Part shown: positions 1 through 7,783 of the stretch, in pieces
Layout: every line of letters begins with the position of its first letter
Position numbering within the stretch: position 1 is the stretch's first letter
From: Qipengyuania polymorpha
Lineage (GTDB): Bacteria > Pseudomonadota > Alphaproteobacteria > Sphingomonadales > Sphingomonadaceae
DNA length: 64,000 nt
NCBI RefSeq assembly: GCF_019711435.1
Contig: NZ_JAIGNK010000004.1
Coordinates: forward strand, 164,620 to 228,619
Reading direction: 5' to 3'
Notes under the pieces: model-generated
Database searches by the model: none
What the model was told of the DNA's origin: nothing
Seen by the model: only the letters and a program-made list of their open reading frames with translations
Program-made: the position numbers and the translations under genes

Positions 1-191
1 AGGATCTGCCCTCGAACAGGCTGCGACCAACGCGCATATCCTCCCAGCGACCAGCAGATCGAAGTCGATCTGTTCGAAAGGGGCGTTGTTCCCTATTCGA
101 TGCGACAAAGCGGCTAGATGCTGATCTGGCGAAACGGATGAGAGCGATGGGCGAAGAGCGATCGCAAGAGATAGAGAGCGAACAAGCCAAA

Positions 192-704
192 ATGCATACA
201 GCCAGCACAGCCCACAGATGGCGAGAGATGGTTGCGGACGATCTCCCGCGCGTGCTTGCCATCGCGGACAGGTGCCATCCCGATCATCCTGAAGACGAGG
301 CGGTGTTTCGAGAGCGGCTCGAACTTTTCGCAGGAGGATGCTGTGTTCTCGAGCAAGACGGGGAGACCGTTGGATACATCATTTGTCACCCCGCTACTTT
401 CGGCCACCCGGTGCCACTGGACACACTGCTAGGCGCACTGCCTGACAATGCGGATGTGCTCTACATTCATGATATCTCGATAGACTTGGGTATGCGCGGT
501 CAAGGGCTTGCAAGTGAGGCGGTTGATCACGCGAAGCGGCTTGCCCGCAAGCACGATTATGACCGGGTTGCACTGGTGGCGGTCAATCGCTCTCAGGATT
601 TTTGGGCAAAGCATGAGTTTATGATCATAGCCGACGAGGACATCGGCAAAGCGCTGGTCGGATATGGTGGAGCCAGTAGCTATATGGTCTGCGATCTCAC
701 CTAG
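192..704 (+). CDS. GNAT-family N-acetyltransferase
   Basis: The predicted protein of 170 residues has the GNAT acetyl-CoA-binding pattern: a beta strand with ISIDLGMRGQGLAS (motif A, Q/RxxGxG/A-like) followed by a helix, and a C-terminal segment FWAKHEF typical of motif B. It probably moves an acetyl group from acetyl-CoA to a small molecule or protein amine; the substrate cannot be told from sequence. I chose ATG 192 because the GNAT fold begins just after it; an in-frame ATG at 138 would add 18 polar residues. It ends four bases into the convergent Rrf2 regulator gene. The fold is fairly certain, the role unknown. Confidence 0.8.
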   Translation: MHTASTAHRWREMVADDLPRVLAIADRCHPDHPEDEAVFRERLELFAGGCCVLEQDGETVGYIICHPATFGHPVPLDTLLGALPDNADVLYIHDISIDLGMRGQGLASEAVDHAKRLARKHDYDRVALVAVNRSQDFWAKHEFMIIADEDIGKALVGYGGASSYMVCDLT

Positions 705-1129
705 ACTGGAGCGAGCCTCTGCATGATTTGCGACTTTGATCCTGTAATCTGTCCCAGATGAAACTGATCGAGGTGTGAAAGAAAGGCCTCCAGCGCCCCT
801 GCCAAGGCGGGCTTGAGCCCGCATACGCCATCGATGGCGCAGCCTTCCTTGCCTCCCATACAGGCGACAAAACCGTTCGTATTTTCCAATGACCGGACAA
901 CCTCGCCTACATTGATTTGCGAAGCCTGCCGGGCGAGCCGCAGGCCACCGCTCCTGCCCCGCAAGGTTTCTACGAATCCTGCGGCTGCAAGGTCCTGTGC
1001 CACCTTGGCCAGGTGGTTGCGCGATATCCCATAGTGCTCAGCGATCCAGTCGATCGAGACCACATCGTCTTTGGCGGCAAGCGCCATAAGCATCCGCAGC
1101 GCATAGTCGGTTCGAAGGTTCAACTGCAT
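701..1129 (-). CDS. Rrf2-family transcriptional regulator (NsrR-like)
   Basis: This 142-residue protein starts with the Rrf2 winged helix (MQLNLRTDYALRML, then a recognition helix around YGISRNHLAKVAQDL) and the wing RGRSGG. It carries three cysteines at residues 90, 97 and 103 (C-x6-C-x5-C), the usual place for an Fe-S cluster in IscR, NsrR and RirA. It is transcribed divergently from a truncated globin gene, which favours an NsrR-like nitric-oxide sensor that represses the globin operon; that assignment is inference. An iron or Fe-S sensor remains possible. The intergenic region contains palindromes that could be its operators. Confidence 0.85.
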   Translation of the reverse strand: MQLNLRTDYALRMLMALAAKDDVVSIDWIAEHYGISRNHLAKVAQDLAAAGFVETLRGRSGGLRLARQASQINVGEVVRSLENTNGFVACMGGKEGCAIDGVCGLKPALAGALEAFLSHLDQFHLGQITGSKSQIMQRLAPV

Positions 1130-1135
1130 AAAAGC

Positions 1136-1193
1136 GGTATATCAGATATTGCTTTTCCCGCAAAACGGGATATAAGAGGTATATTATATACCT
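1136..1193. promoter_or_regulatory. Candidate Rrf2/NsrR operator region
   Basis: The region between the divergent Rrf2 and globin genes is AT-rich. It contains a perfect 17-base palindrome at 1177-1193 (AGGTATAT-T-ATATACCT) and a related, less symmetric GGTATAT site at 1136-1150. Two spaced copies of the same half-site between divergent genes suit autoregulation plus control of the globin operon. Binding is not shown. Confidence 0.45.
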
Positions 1194-1210
1194 GTTTTAA
1201 GGTTTACGAG

Positions 1211-1690
1211 ATGACCGCAAACGTCAAAGTTTCTCGCGCAGATGTGCTCGATGCACGAGCAGCGAAGCGCGCTCACGCTGAATCGCTCGGCGTCACCGAG
1301 CAGTTCGTGTCGCAACTGGTGGACGAATTCTACGGACACATTCGCGAGGACGACCTGCTTGGCCCTATTTTCGCGGACCGTATTTCGGAGTGGCCCACGC
1401 ATCTTGAGCGCATGAAGTCCTTCTGGCGCTCCGTGTTGTTCAACAGCGGTGAGTTCGCAGGCAATCCCATGCGCAAGCACATCGAGATTACTGGTCTGGA
1501 AGAGCACCATTTCACCCGCTGGCTGGACCTCTTTTACGCAACGCTCCGCACGCTCTCGAGCAAGCCAGAGCCGATCAGACTGGTTGCCGACCGAGCCCGC
1601 GCAATTGCTGACAGTCTCCTGACAGGCATTACGATCGGAAAGTCCGGAATCTCGGGGTCAACTGCAGGAAGGAACCTCCCCCATGTTTGA
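1211..1690 (+). CDS. Group III truncated hemoglobin
   Basis: The 159-residue protein matches group III truncated globins: FVSQLVDEFYGHIREDDLLGPIF near residue 35-55, FWRSVLF, then GNPMRKHIEITGL and HHFTRWLDLF, followed by a helix ending in ADSLLTGI. The His of RKHIEI is the expected proximal heme ligand. Such globins bind O2 or NO; next to a three-cysteine Rrf2 regulator a role in NO detoxification is likely but inferred. ATG 1211 fits the family N-terminus; the frame is open far upstream but that part is antisense to the regulator. The last bases overlap the next gene by 8 bp, so the two are probably co-translated. Confidence 0.85.
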   Translation: MTANVKVSRADVLDARAAKRAHAESLGVTEQFVSQLVDEFYGHIREDDLLGPIFADRISEWPTHLERMKSFWRSVLFNSGEFAGNPMRKHIEITGLEEHHFTRWLDLFYATLRTLSSKPEPIRLVADRARAIADSLLTGITIGKSGISGSTAGRNLPHV

Positions 1691-2141
1691 ACAGCACACC
1701 TTACTCGCGGAGCGCGAGGTCCATCCGGCAAACGAAGTCGAGGCTCTCGACGGCATTCTGCAGCCGCTCTCGGTTGCACCAGTAGCTCCCGCGAATGCGG
1801 GCTTTCAGCTCCCAGCCCGGGTCTGGCAGATCATGCTCTCATGCTACGGCATATTCTTCTTCGCGATATTCTTGGCGACGGGCGGCAGTACGGCGGCGCG
1901 CTTCGCGATCGTGATTTCCGTCCTGTACACGGCAATATATTTCGGGGTCGCACGCCTGGGTGCGCGTCAAGCGGGGCGTGAACAGACTTCACCCCTCGAT
2001 TGCGGTGAAAAGCTTCCAACCTGGACCGGCCCGATGGATCGCAAGGCGGTGTTTGCGCAGGTTCTCGTTGTACCGGCAACAGTCTCTCTGTTCGGGATCG
2101 GCATTTTGATCATCGTCCTAGCGGTTGGACCCGGCGCGTGA
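1683..2141 (+). CDS. Small membrane protein, unknown function
   Basis: A 152-residue protein with three predicted membrane helices: about residues 48-66 (IMLSCYGIFFFAIFLATGG), 70-88 (RFAIVISVLYTAIYFGVA) and 128-150 (VLVVPATVSLFGIGILIIVLAV). The first 45 residues are soluble and rich in acidic and Pro residues. It overlaps the globin gene by 8 bp and the DUF1971 gene by 4 bp, so it belongs to the same transcript. I do not recognise the family. Position suggests a part in the same nitrosative or respiratory response. Confidence 0.7.
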   Translation: MFEQHTLLAEREVHPANEVEALDGILQPLSVAPVAPANAGFQLPARVWQIMLSCYGIFFFAIFLATGGSTAARFAIVISVLYTAIYFGVARLGARQAGREQTSPLDCGEKLPTWTGPMDRKAVFAQVLVVPATVSLFGIGILIIVLAVGPGA

Positions 2142-2422
2142 CACAGCCAGTCGAGCTCCCACCGAATGTGGTCAAATACGCCGAAAGTCCGATGTTTTCA
2201 GCAGAAACTGTTCCGGACAAACTGACCTCCGAACACAGACTAAAGCCAGGCGTCTGGGGCCGACTTTGCGTTGGCAAGGGCTTGGTCGAGTTTCACACTA
2301 CCGGACCAGCCTCATCGACAACCGCCGTCAGAGCCGGAGAAAGCTTGATTATCGAACCGGCGTTATCGCACTTCGTTCGACTATCGGCCGATGCGCAATT
2401 CAAAGTGACCTTTTATCACTAA
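2138..2422 (+). CDS. DUF1971 (TehB-like) domain protein
   Basis: This 94-residue protein resembles the DUF1971 domain found as a stand-alone protein or at the end of some TehB tellurite-resistance methyltransferases: LPPNVVKYAESPMF, then HRLKPGVWGRLCVGKG and a final IEPALSHFVRLSAD segment, predicted to form a small beta-rich cupin-like fold. Function in the family is unsettled. It is the last gene of the globin operon (ATGA overlap with the membrane protein). DUF1971 genes next to Rrf2 regulators and globins or NnrS in other proteobacteria point to NO stress rather than tellurite, which is inference here. Confidence 0.75.
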   Translation: MTQPVELPPNVVKYAESPMFSAETVPDKLTSEHRLKPGVWGRLCVGKGLVEFHTTGPASSTTAVRAGESLIIEPALSHFVRLSADAQFKVTFYH

Positions 2423-2943
2423 AAAGGCTTCGGGGGTTTCAGTCTTTCGCCCATAGGAAGCATGAACCGATAAATTACGTCGCGAGAGCTTCGAGCACGT
2501 CTCGGCGCAAAATGGTTATTGTTCTGTGACCCGATATCATGATCACGCCTTCGGTGCTCTCCCTGACGAGCCGGACTTGATCACCGTGTGTGCCGCTAAG
2601 GACGTGGACCCAGACGAGGTCCGACTGATCAAGCCGACATAAGCTCAGCCCACTCGACCTACGGATAAAATTCGAGGCTATTAAACGGCTTCTTAGCGGC
2701 AGGACTGAACGAGAAACTGATCTACAAGCGAAAGGGGGCCGATAGCGGACAGGCAAGAAATAGGTAAGAAACCCTTTTATGGCCGAGATAGCTGAACGGT
2801 CTGTAGGTAATACCATAGGGAGAGGTGCCGAGGCCGCTAGGTAATCGCCAATTTGCGTGCACCGCCTCGGCAGGCATGGAGCGTAACCTAATGACATCTG
2901 TTAAATGCTAACCGCTTCTTTACCATAAAAGGATATCCGGGGT
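2423..2943. other. 521-bp intergenic region with possible gene remnant
   Basis: No gene can be firmly supported. On the minus strand, 2475 to about 2640 encodes a plausible protein tail (VWVHVLSGTHGDQVRLV followed by VIMISGHRTITILRRDVLEA), but this stretch has no in-frame ATG, GTG or TTG. An ATG at about 2640 runs into TGA after three codons. It may be a decayed or frameshifted small gene. The last 60 bases before the kinase gene are AT-rich and probably contain its promoter. Confidence 0.35.
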
Positions 2944-2946
2944 TTG

Positions 2947-5900
2947 ATGGATAAGGGCGCGACATTTCCGAAGCTTGGACCGGAGGCGATAGAGGTCTGC
3001 GGCAGCTTGGCAGGTGCGGTGGTAATCAGTTTCATCTACGGTGTGCTGGCCTACCTAAGCCTTGAGCTCACGCTCGGATCGAACAGCGTTGCCGCGTTCT
3101 GGATGGGCAATGCGGTGGTCGTGGGTATGTTGCTTGGTCGCGGGATGCGTTGCCGGGTTGCTGCCGTCAGCCTCTGCTTTCTCGCCAACATTGCAGCCTA
3201 TCTGGCAGTCGGAATATCAACTGCACTCGCAGTAATCCTGTCGGGTTCCAATATGTTGGAAATCCTTCTCGCGTTATTCGCGCTCGACCGCCTCGTAATC
3301 CGCTCTCGAACCTTTGACAATTTGAGCCAATTCGTGAAGCTCGCGGTTGTCGGCGCCCTCGTGCCTTTCGTATCGGGTGCCGTTTCGGCGAGCGCGGTGG
3401 CCATGCTGGGCGGCGGCGATTGGCTCACCACGTATGGGCTGTGGGTCGCTGCCCATAGTCTGCAAATCCCGATTTTCGCATCGGTCCTGCTTATTCTTCG
3501 CAACTCGCTCGAGGACCGCAGTTCCTACGAAACTGTTCCTGCAAGAAATTGGGCAGCGCTGATCGCCGCAACGCTTGCGACAGCGGCGCTCATATTCGGT
3601 CAGACAACCTTTCCGTTCCTCTTCCTTGCCATGCCGCTGGTCATTTTTGCCGCATTCACGACAGGGCGACTGGGCACCGCTGTCGTTGTCGCCATTCTTT
3701 CCCTCGTCGCTTCCCTGGCGACCCTGAACGGCATGGGGCCGATTGCGCTCGTCAAGGGCGGTGCGCGCGAAGAAGTCATCGCGCTCGAGGCGTTCCTGCT
3801 TTCCTGCCTTGCGATCGGACTTCCAGTGGCGGTGGCGCTGGCCAACAAAGCATCGATCCGTGATGACTTGCAGGAAAGCCGGGACCTCGTGGAGTCGATC
3901 CTCGCGGGCGTCGGCGACCTTGTTTTCCGTGTCGATGCAAACTGGCGCTTTACCTACGCCAATCCGCGGTGGAAAAAGGTCACCGGATTTGCGCCCGAAG
4001 ACCTGATCGGCACAAACCCTTTCCAGAACCTCATCGACCGCAATTCCGTTGACCTGCGCGCCGAAAAACACGCCATTGAGAAGGGACGCAAGATAGCGGA
4101 AAGGATAATTGTCCAGACTACCACCGCAGAAGGACGCACGCTGCAATTCGCCGTCGGCATGAACCCTCAGTTCGACCGGTTAGGAAATTTCGTGGGCGGC
4201 ATCGGCACGGCGACCGACGTCACGGAAAAATTGGCACGCGAACACGCGCTGACAGAGAGCGAGAAACGTTTTCGACGCCTTGCCGAAACCGCGCCGGTCG
4301 GAATCTTCCAAGCCAACGCAAAAGGCGAGATTACCTACGCGGCCTCACAATGGGTGGAACGCTTCGGACTAAAGGCCGAAGATTTAATCGGTCACCGCTG
4401 GAAGGACGCCTTGGCAACCGGCGAAGAACTGGAAAACGATCCGGCCTTTGCGGGGTTCGATCAGACGAACCCCATTCGCCACCGCGTGCTGAATTTTCGC
4501 AACCGCCAAGGCGAAGAGTTCTGGTGGGAAACGATCAATTCCGCTGAGTTTGACGAGTCCGGTAATGTCTCCGGCTTCGTTGGGGTCGCGCACGACATCA
4601 CCGAGCAGCGCTTGGCCGATGAACGCCTGCGTGAAAGCGAGCGGCGCTTTCAGGCACTGGCCAACATGGCCCCGGCAGGGATTTTTCGCACAGATGCGAC
4701 TGGTAGCTGCACCTACGTCAACGCGGCCTGGAAATCGCTTAGCGGTCTTGAAGATGGCCAGTGGGAGGGCGACGGTTGGTCCAGCGCAGTACACCCCGAA
4801 GATCTCGATCGCGTAGTGGCAATATGGGTCGAGGCAGTGCGCACCCAGACCACGGGCGAAGAGGAATTTAGATGGCTCAGGCCCGATGGATCGATAGTCT
4901 GGACGCATGTGACATTTGGCCCCGAGTTTGGCGAGAACGGCGCAGTCACTGGCTACATCGGGGTTGTCAGCAATATAACCGAGGAGGTCGAGGCGCGCCT
5001 GCGGTTGGCAGAACGGGAACAGCAACTCGCCCTTCTGGCCGACAATGCGACCGACGCCGTGCTGCGGCTCGACCTCGATGGCGTTTGTAAATACGCTTCA
5101 CCCTCTGCCCGGCAAGTATTCGGGCTCGACCCCGCGCTTTTTGTGGGTAACCAGTTTATCACCGGCTTCCACGAGGACGACGCGGACGAAGTCGTCTCGC
5201 AATTCCGCGCGCTGGCATCCGGTGAATTGGACAATGTCCGCATCACCTTCCGCTCTAAGAGTCTCATCCTGCCCGACGAATATGCCTGGCTCGAAGCGAA
5301 CTGCGGGCTCGTTCGGGAGGGAGAGAGCGGGGAGCCTCTGGAAATCATCGCATCGCTGCGAAATGTCGATCAGACCAAGCAGCTTGAGAGCGATCTTCTG
5401 GAGGCGAAGGAGCGCGCAGAGTCCGCCGCGGCTGCCAAGTCGGACTTTCTTGCCAATATGAGCCACGAAATCCGCACTCCGATGAACGGTGTGATCGGCT
5501 TCACCGAAGTGGCGCTTGCCGGAGAGCTAGACGAGGAATTGCGCAGCAATCTGGAAATGCTGGCGGATAGTGGCAAGGCGATGCTCGCCCTGCTGAACGA
5601 CCTCCTCGATTCAGCGAAGATCGATGCCGGACGGATGCTTATCGAGCCGCAACCGGTGAATGTGCGCCATAAGTTGCGCGGCGCGATTACGATGATGACG
5701 CCGGCAGCCGCGCGCAAGGACGTGGAAATTGTCCTGGAGGCCGATGACGACGTTCCAGAATGGCTCGAGAGCGACCCGACCCGGCTGCGCCAGATCGCAC
5801 TCAATCTTATCGGCAATGCCGTGAAGTTTACGGAAAGCGGCCGGATAACCGTTTCGCTCCGAACAGCCGAGGGGGGTGAGAGGTTTGAAATCGCGGTGAG

Positions 5901-6861
5901 CGATACCGGCATCGGCATTCCGCAAGATAAACTCGAGCAGATTTTCGAGAAGTTCACGCAAGCCGACAGCAGCATTGATCGGCGTTTCGGCGGCACGGGC
6001 TTGGGTCTCCCGATCTGCGCCCAGCTTGCAGATCTGCTCGGCGGTTCGATCGCCGTCGAGAGCAAGGTCGGCAAGGGATCCACCTTTACACTGACCTTGC
6101 CGCTTGTGACGGTGGACGCGCCCGGCAAAACGACAAAGGAAGTGAAAGAGAGGCGCCAGCTCTCCGAGAGCACGCTCAATGCCCGCATCCTTGTCGCCGA
6201 AGACAATCTCATCAACCAGCAGGTTACTCTCGCCATGCTCGAACGGATTGGGCTGAGCGCCACTATTGCGACGGATGGCCAAGACGCTGTTGACCGCGTA
6301 CTGGCCGCCAACGTGAGCGATGAGCCTTTCGATCTGGTGCTGATGGACGTTCAGATGCCAGTGCTCGACGGCCTAGCCGCCACCCGCGCCATCCGTGCTG
6401 CAGGTGTGGACGCAAAGCGCCTGCCGATTATCGCCGTTACCGCCAACGCCTTTGCGGAAAATACCGAGGAATGCCTTGCGGCCGGCATGCAGGGACACCT
6501 CCCGAAACCGCTCTCGCTGGACGACCTCGCCGAAGTTCTCGAACAGTGGCTAGGGGTTCCACCTGGGCTTGAACTGCCGCAACCGCCTCGACAACCCAGC
6601 GAGAAATTAAGAAAGAGCTTTTCGAAGCGCAAGGCCAAAGCACTTGAGGCTATTGATGCGGCCATACGCAAAGGAGAGCTGGAATCCTGCTCGCTTGGCG
6701 AAGTCGCGACCCAGTTGCACCAGATCGCAGGCGTTGCGGCTTTCTTCGGCGAGACCGATCTTGGGGCGGAATGCAGCCAGCTCGACCAGCGGCTCCGCAA
6801 ATGCCCGGATTCTGTGAAAGCCCACGACTTCACAGTGGTTCGCAGCCTGCTACAGGCGTGA
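2947..6861 (+). CDS. MASE1 multi-PAS hybrid histidine kinase with receiver and Hpt-like tail
   Basis: A 1304-residue inner-membrane sensor kinase. The N-terminal ~300 residues are a MASE1-type membrane sensor with about eight hydrophobic helices, including VAAFWMGNAVVVG. Four PAS/PAC repeats follow (about 305-820), each ending in a GVxxDITE-like motif. The kinase core starts with FLANMSHEIRTPMN; the phospho-acceptor is His840. An intact ATPase domain follows, with DTGIGIP and GTGLGL boxes. A receiver has its phospho-acceptor at Asp1134 (LVLMDVQMP). The last ~110 residues hold LHQIAGVAAFFG, which looks like an Hpt domain. The protein can thus run a full phosphorelay internally. ATG 2947 directly follows an in-frame TTG at 2944. 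It precedes an outer-membrane protein gene and faces the PgsB/C-like operon. Confidence 0.9.
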   Translation: MDKGATFPKLGPEAIEVCGSLAGAVVISFIYGVLAYLSLELTLGSNSVAAFWMGNAVVVGMLLGRGMRCRVAAVSLCFLANIAAYLAVGISTALAVILSGSNMLEILLALFALDRLVIRSRTFDNLSQFVKLAVVGALVPFVSGAVSASAVAMLGGGDWLTTYGLWVAAHSLQIPIFASVLLILRNSLEDRSSYETVPARNWAALIAATLATAALIFGQTTFPFLFLAMPLVIFAAFTTGRLGTAVVVAILSLVASLATLNGMGPIALVKGGAREEVIALEAFLLSCLAIGLPVAVALANKASIRDDLQESRDLVESILAGVGDLVFRVDANWRFTYANPRWKKVTGFAPEDLIGTNPFQNLIDRNSVDLRAEKHAIEKGRKIAERIIVQTTTAEGRTLQFAVGMNPQFDRLGNFVGGIGTATDVTEKLAREHALTESEKRFRRLAETAPVGIFQANAKGEITYAASQWVERFGLKAEDLIGHRWKDALATGEELENDPAFAGFDQTNPIRHRVLNFRNRQGEEFWWETINSAEFDESGNVSGFVGVAHDITEQRLADERLRESERRFQALANMAPAGIFRTDATGSCTYVNAAWKSLSGLEDGQWEGDGWSSAVHPEDLDRVVAIWVEAVRTQTTGEEEFRWLRPDGSIVWTHVTFGPEFGENGAVTGYIGVVSNITEEVEARLRLAEREQQLALLADNATDAVLRLDLDGVCKYASPSARQVFGLDPALFVGNQFITGFHEDDADEVVSQFRALASGELDNVRITFRSKSLILPDEYAWLEANCGLVREGESGEPLEIIASLRNVDQTKQLESDLLEAKERAESAAAAKSDFLANMSHEIRTPMNGVIGFTEVALAGELDEELRSNLEMLADSGKAMLALLNDLLDSAKIDAGRMLIEPQPVNVRHKLRGAITMMTPAAARKDVEIVLEADDDVPEWLESDPTRLRQIALNLIGNAVKFTESGRITVSLRTAEGGERFEIAVSDTGIGIPQDKLEQIFEKFTQADSSIDRRFGGTGLGLPICAQLADLLGGSIAVESKVGKGSTFTLTLPLVTVDAPGKTTKEVKERRQLSESTLNARILVAEDNLINQQVTLAMLERIGLSATIATDGQDAVDRVLAANVSDEPFDLVLMDVQMPVLDGLAATRAIRAAGVDAKRLPIIAVTANAFAENTEECLAAGMQGHLPKPLSLDDLAEVLEQWLGVPPGLELPQPPRQPSEKLRKSFSKRKAKALEAIDAAIRKGELESCSLGEVATQLHQIAGVAAFFGETDLGAECSQLDQRLRKCPDSVKAHDFTVVRSLLQA

Positions 6862-6883
6862 GTGGGATTTGAATTAGGAGCGA

Positions 6884-7783
6884 GTGTTGAGGAATTATCG
6901 ACTGATCGCGGCAATGGGTCTCGTTCCCGTAATGTTGACCGGACAACCTGCTCATGCGGAAAGCGAAGTGTTCGCCGATGTCTCGGTGCGCGGAGTGGCG
7001 GCCAAACGCGATGTCGTCGAAAGCGATGAATTCGACAGCACCGGATATGGGGCTGATGCACGGCTCTTCTACGAAAACGACGATGAGAGGATAAGGTACT
7101 GGGTCGATACGTCGGTCGGGATCTTCGATTACACTGACGAAGGCCGCTCGACGCGGGAAACCTTCCGCGGCGAATTGGGCGGTGCGTACCAGATAAGCGA
7201 AACCATCGAGCTTTCGCTTGAAATTGCTCATTCCGAAAATCTGGTTTTCGTGGAATCCCTGCAGGCCGATCAAAAGCGCGGCCGATTGCAGGGGCAATGG
7301 GAACGAGACGACGACCGCGTCCGGGTCCATGCAGAGTATCGCCATCGCAGCTATGACCAGGAGGTTGAAGCGACCGGCAGCGGCATGCGCTATTCGGCCG
7401 AATACAATCGGCGCTTTGGCTCCTATCATTGGCTTCGCTTCAGGGTGTTTCAGGATGCCATAGATAGCGAAGACAACCGGCGCGACTACAATCGCATTTC
7501 AGGGGCTGTCGACTATAGCCATCCTGTCACCAACCTCCTCCGCGCGAGGGCCAATGTCGACGTCCGGAGCTGGAAATTCCCGGGCCGCACTGCGCAAGGC
7601 GATCCCGATGGCGACAAGCGCAAAGACAGCTATATCGCGCCCGAAATCGGTCTCGATTACGGGCGGCAAAGCGGCGGGATTTTCGGCAATCTGCGCCTAA
7701 GCTACCAATTGCGCACGAGCAATGACGAGCGTTTTACGGGCGACACGCCACGTGTGGCGGCGGAAGTTGGATACCGCTTCTAG
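6884..7783 (+). CDS. Outer-membrane beta-barrel protein, unknown
   Basis: A 299-residue secreted protein with a Sec signal peptide (cleavage predicted after AHA, residue 25). Afterwards it is a series of alternating polar/aromatic strands (RIRYWVDTSVGIFDY, VRVHAEYRHRSY, HWLRFRVFQDA, GNLRLSYQLRTS) and ends in Phe, the usual C-terminal signal for the BAM machinery. GTG 6884 is the start, preceded by TAGGAG at a good distance. It lies 22 bp after the hybrid kinase gene and its end overlaps the end of the 1396-residue PgsB-like gene by 4 bp. It may be the outer-membrane part of the neighbouring polymer system; that is inference. Confidence 0.7.
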   Translation: MLRNYRLIAAMGLVPVMLTGQPAHAESEVFADVSVRGVAAKRDVVESDEFDSTGYGADARLFYENDDERIRYWVDTSVGIFDYTDEGRSTRETFRGELGGAYQISETIELSLEIAHSENLVFVESLQADQKRGRLQGQWERDDDRVRVHAEYRHRSYDQEVEATGSGMRYSAEYNRRFGSYHWLRFRVFQDAIDSEDNRRDYNRISGAVDYSHPVTNLLRARANVDVRSWKFPGRTAQGDPDGDKRKDSYIAPEIGLDYGRQSGGIFGNLRLSYQLRTSNDERFTGDTPRVAAEVGYRF

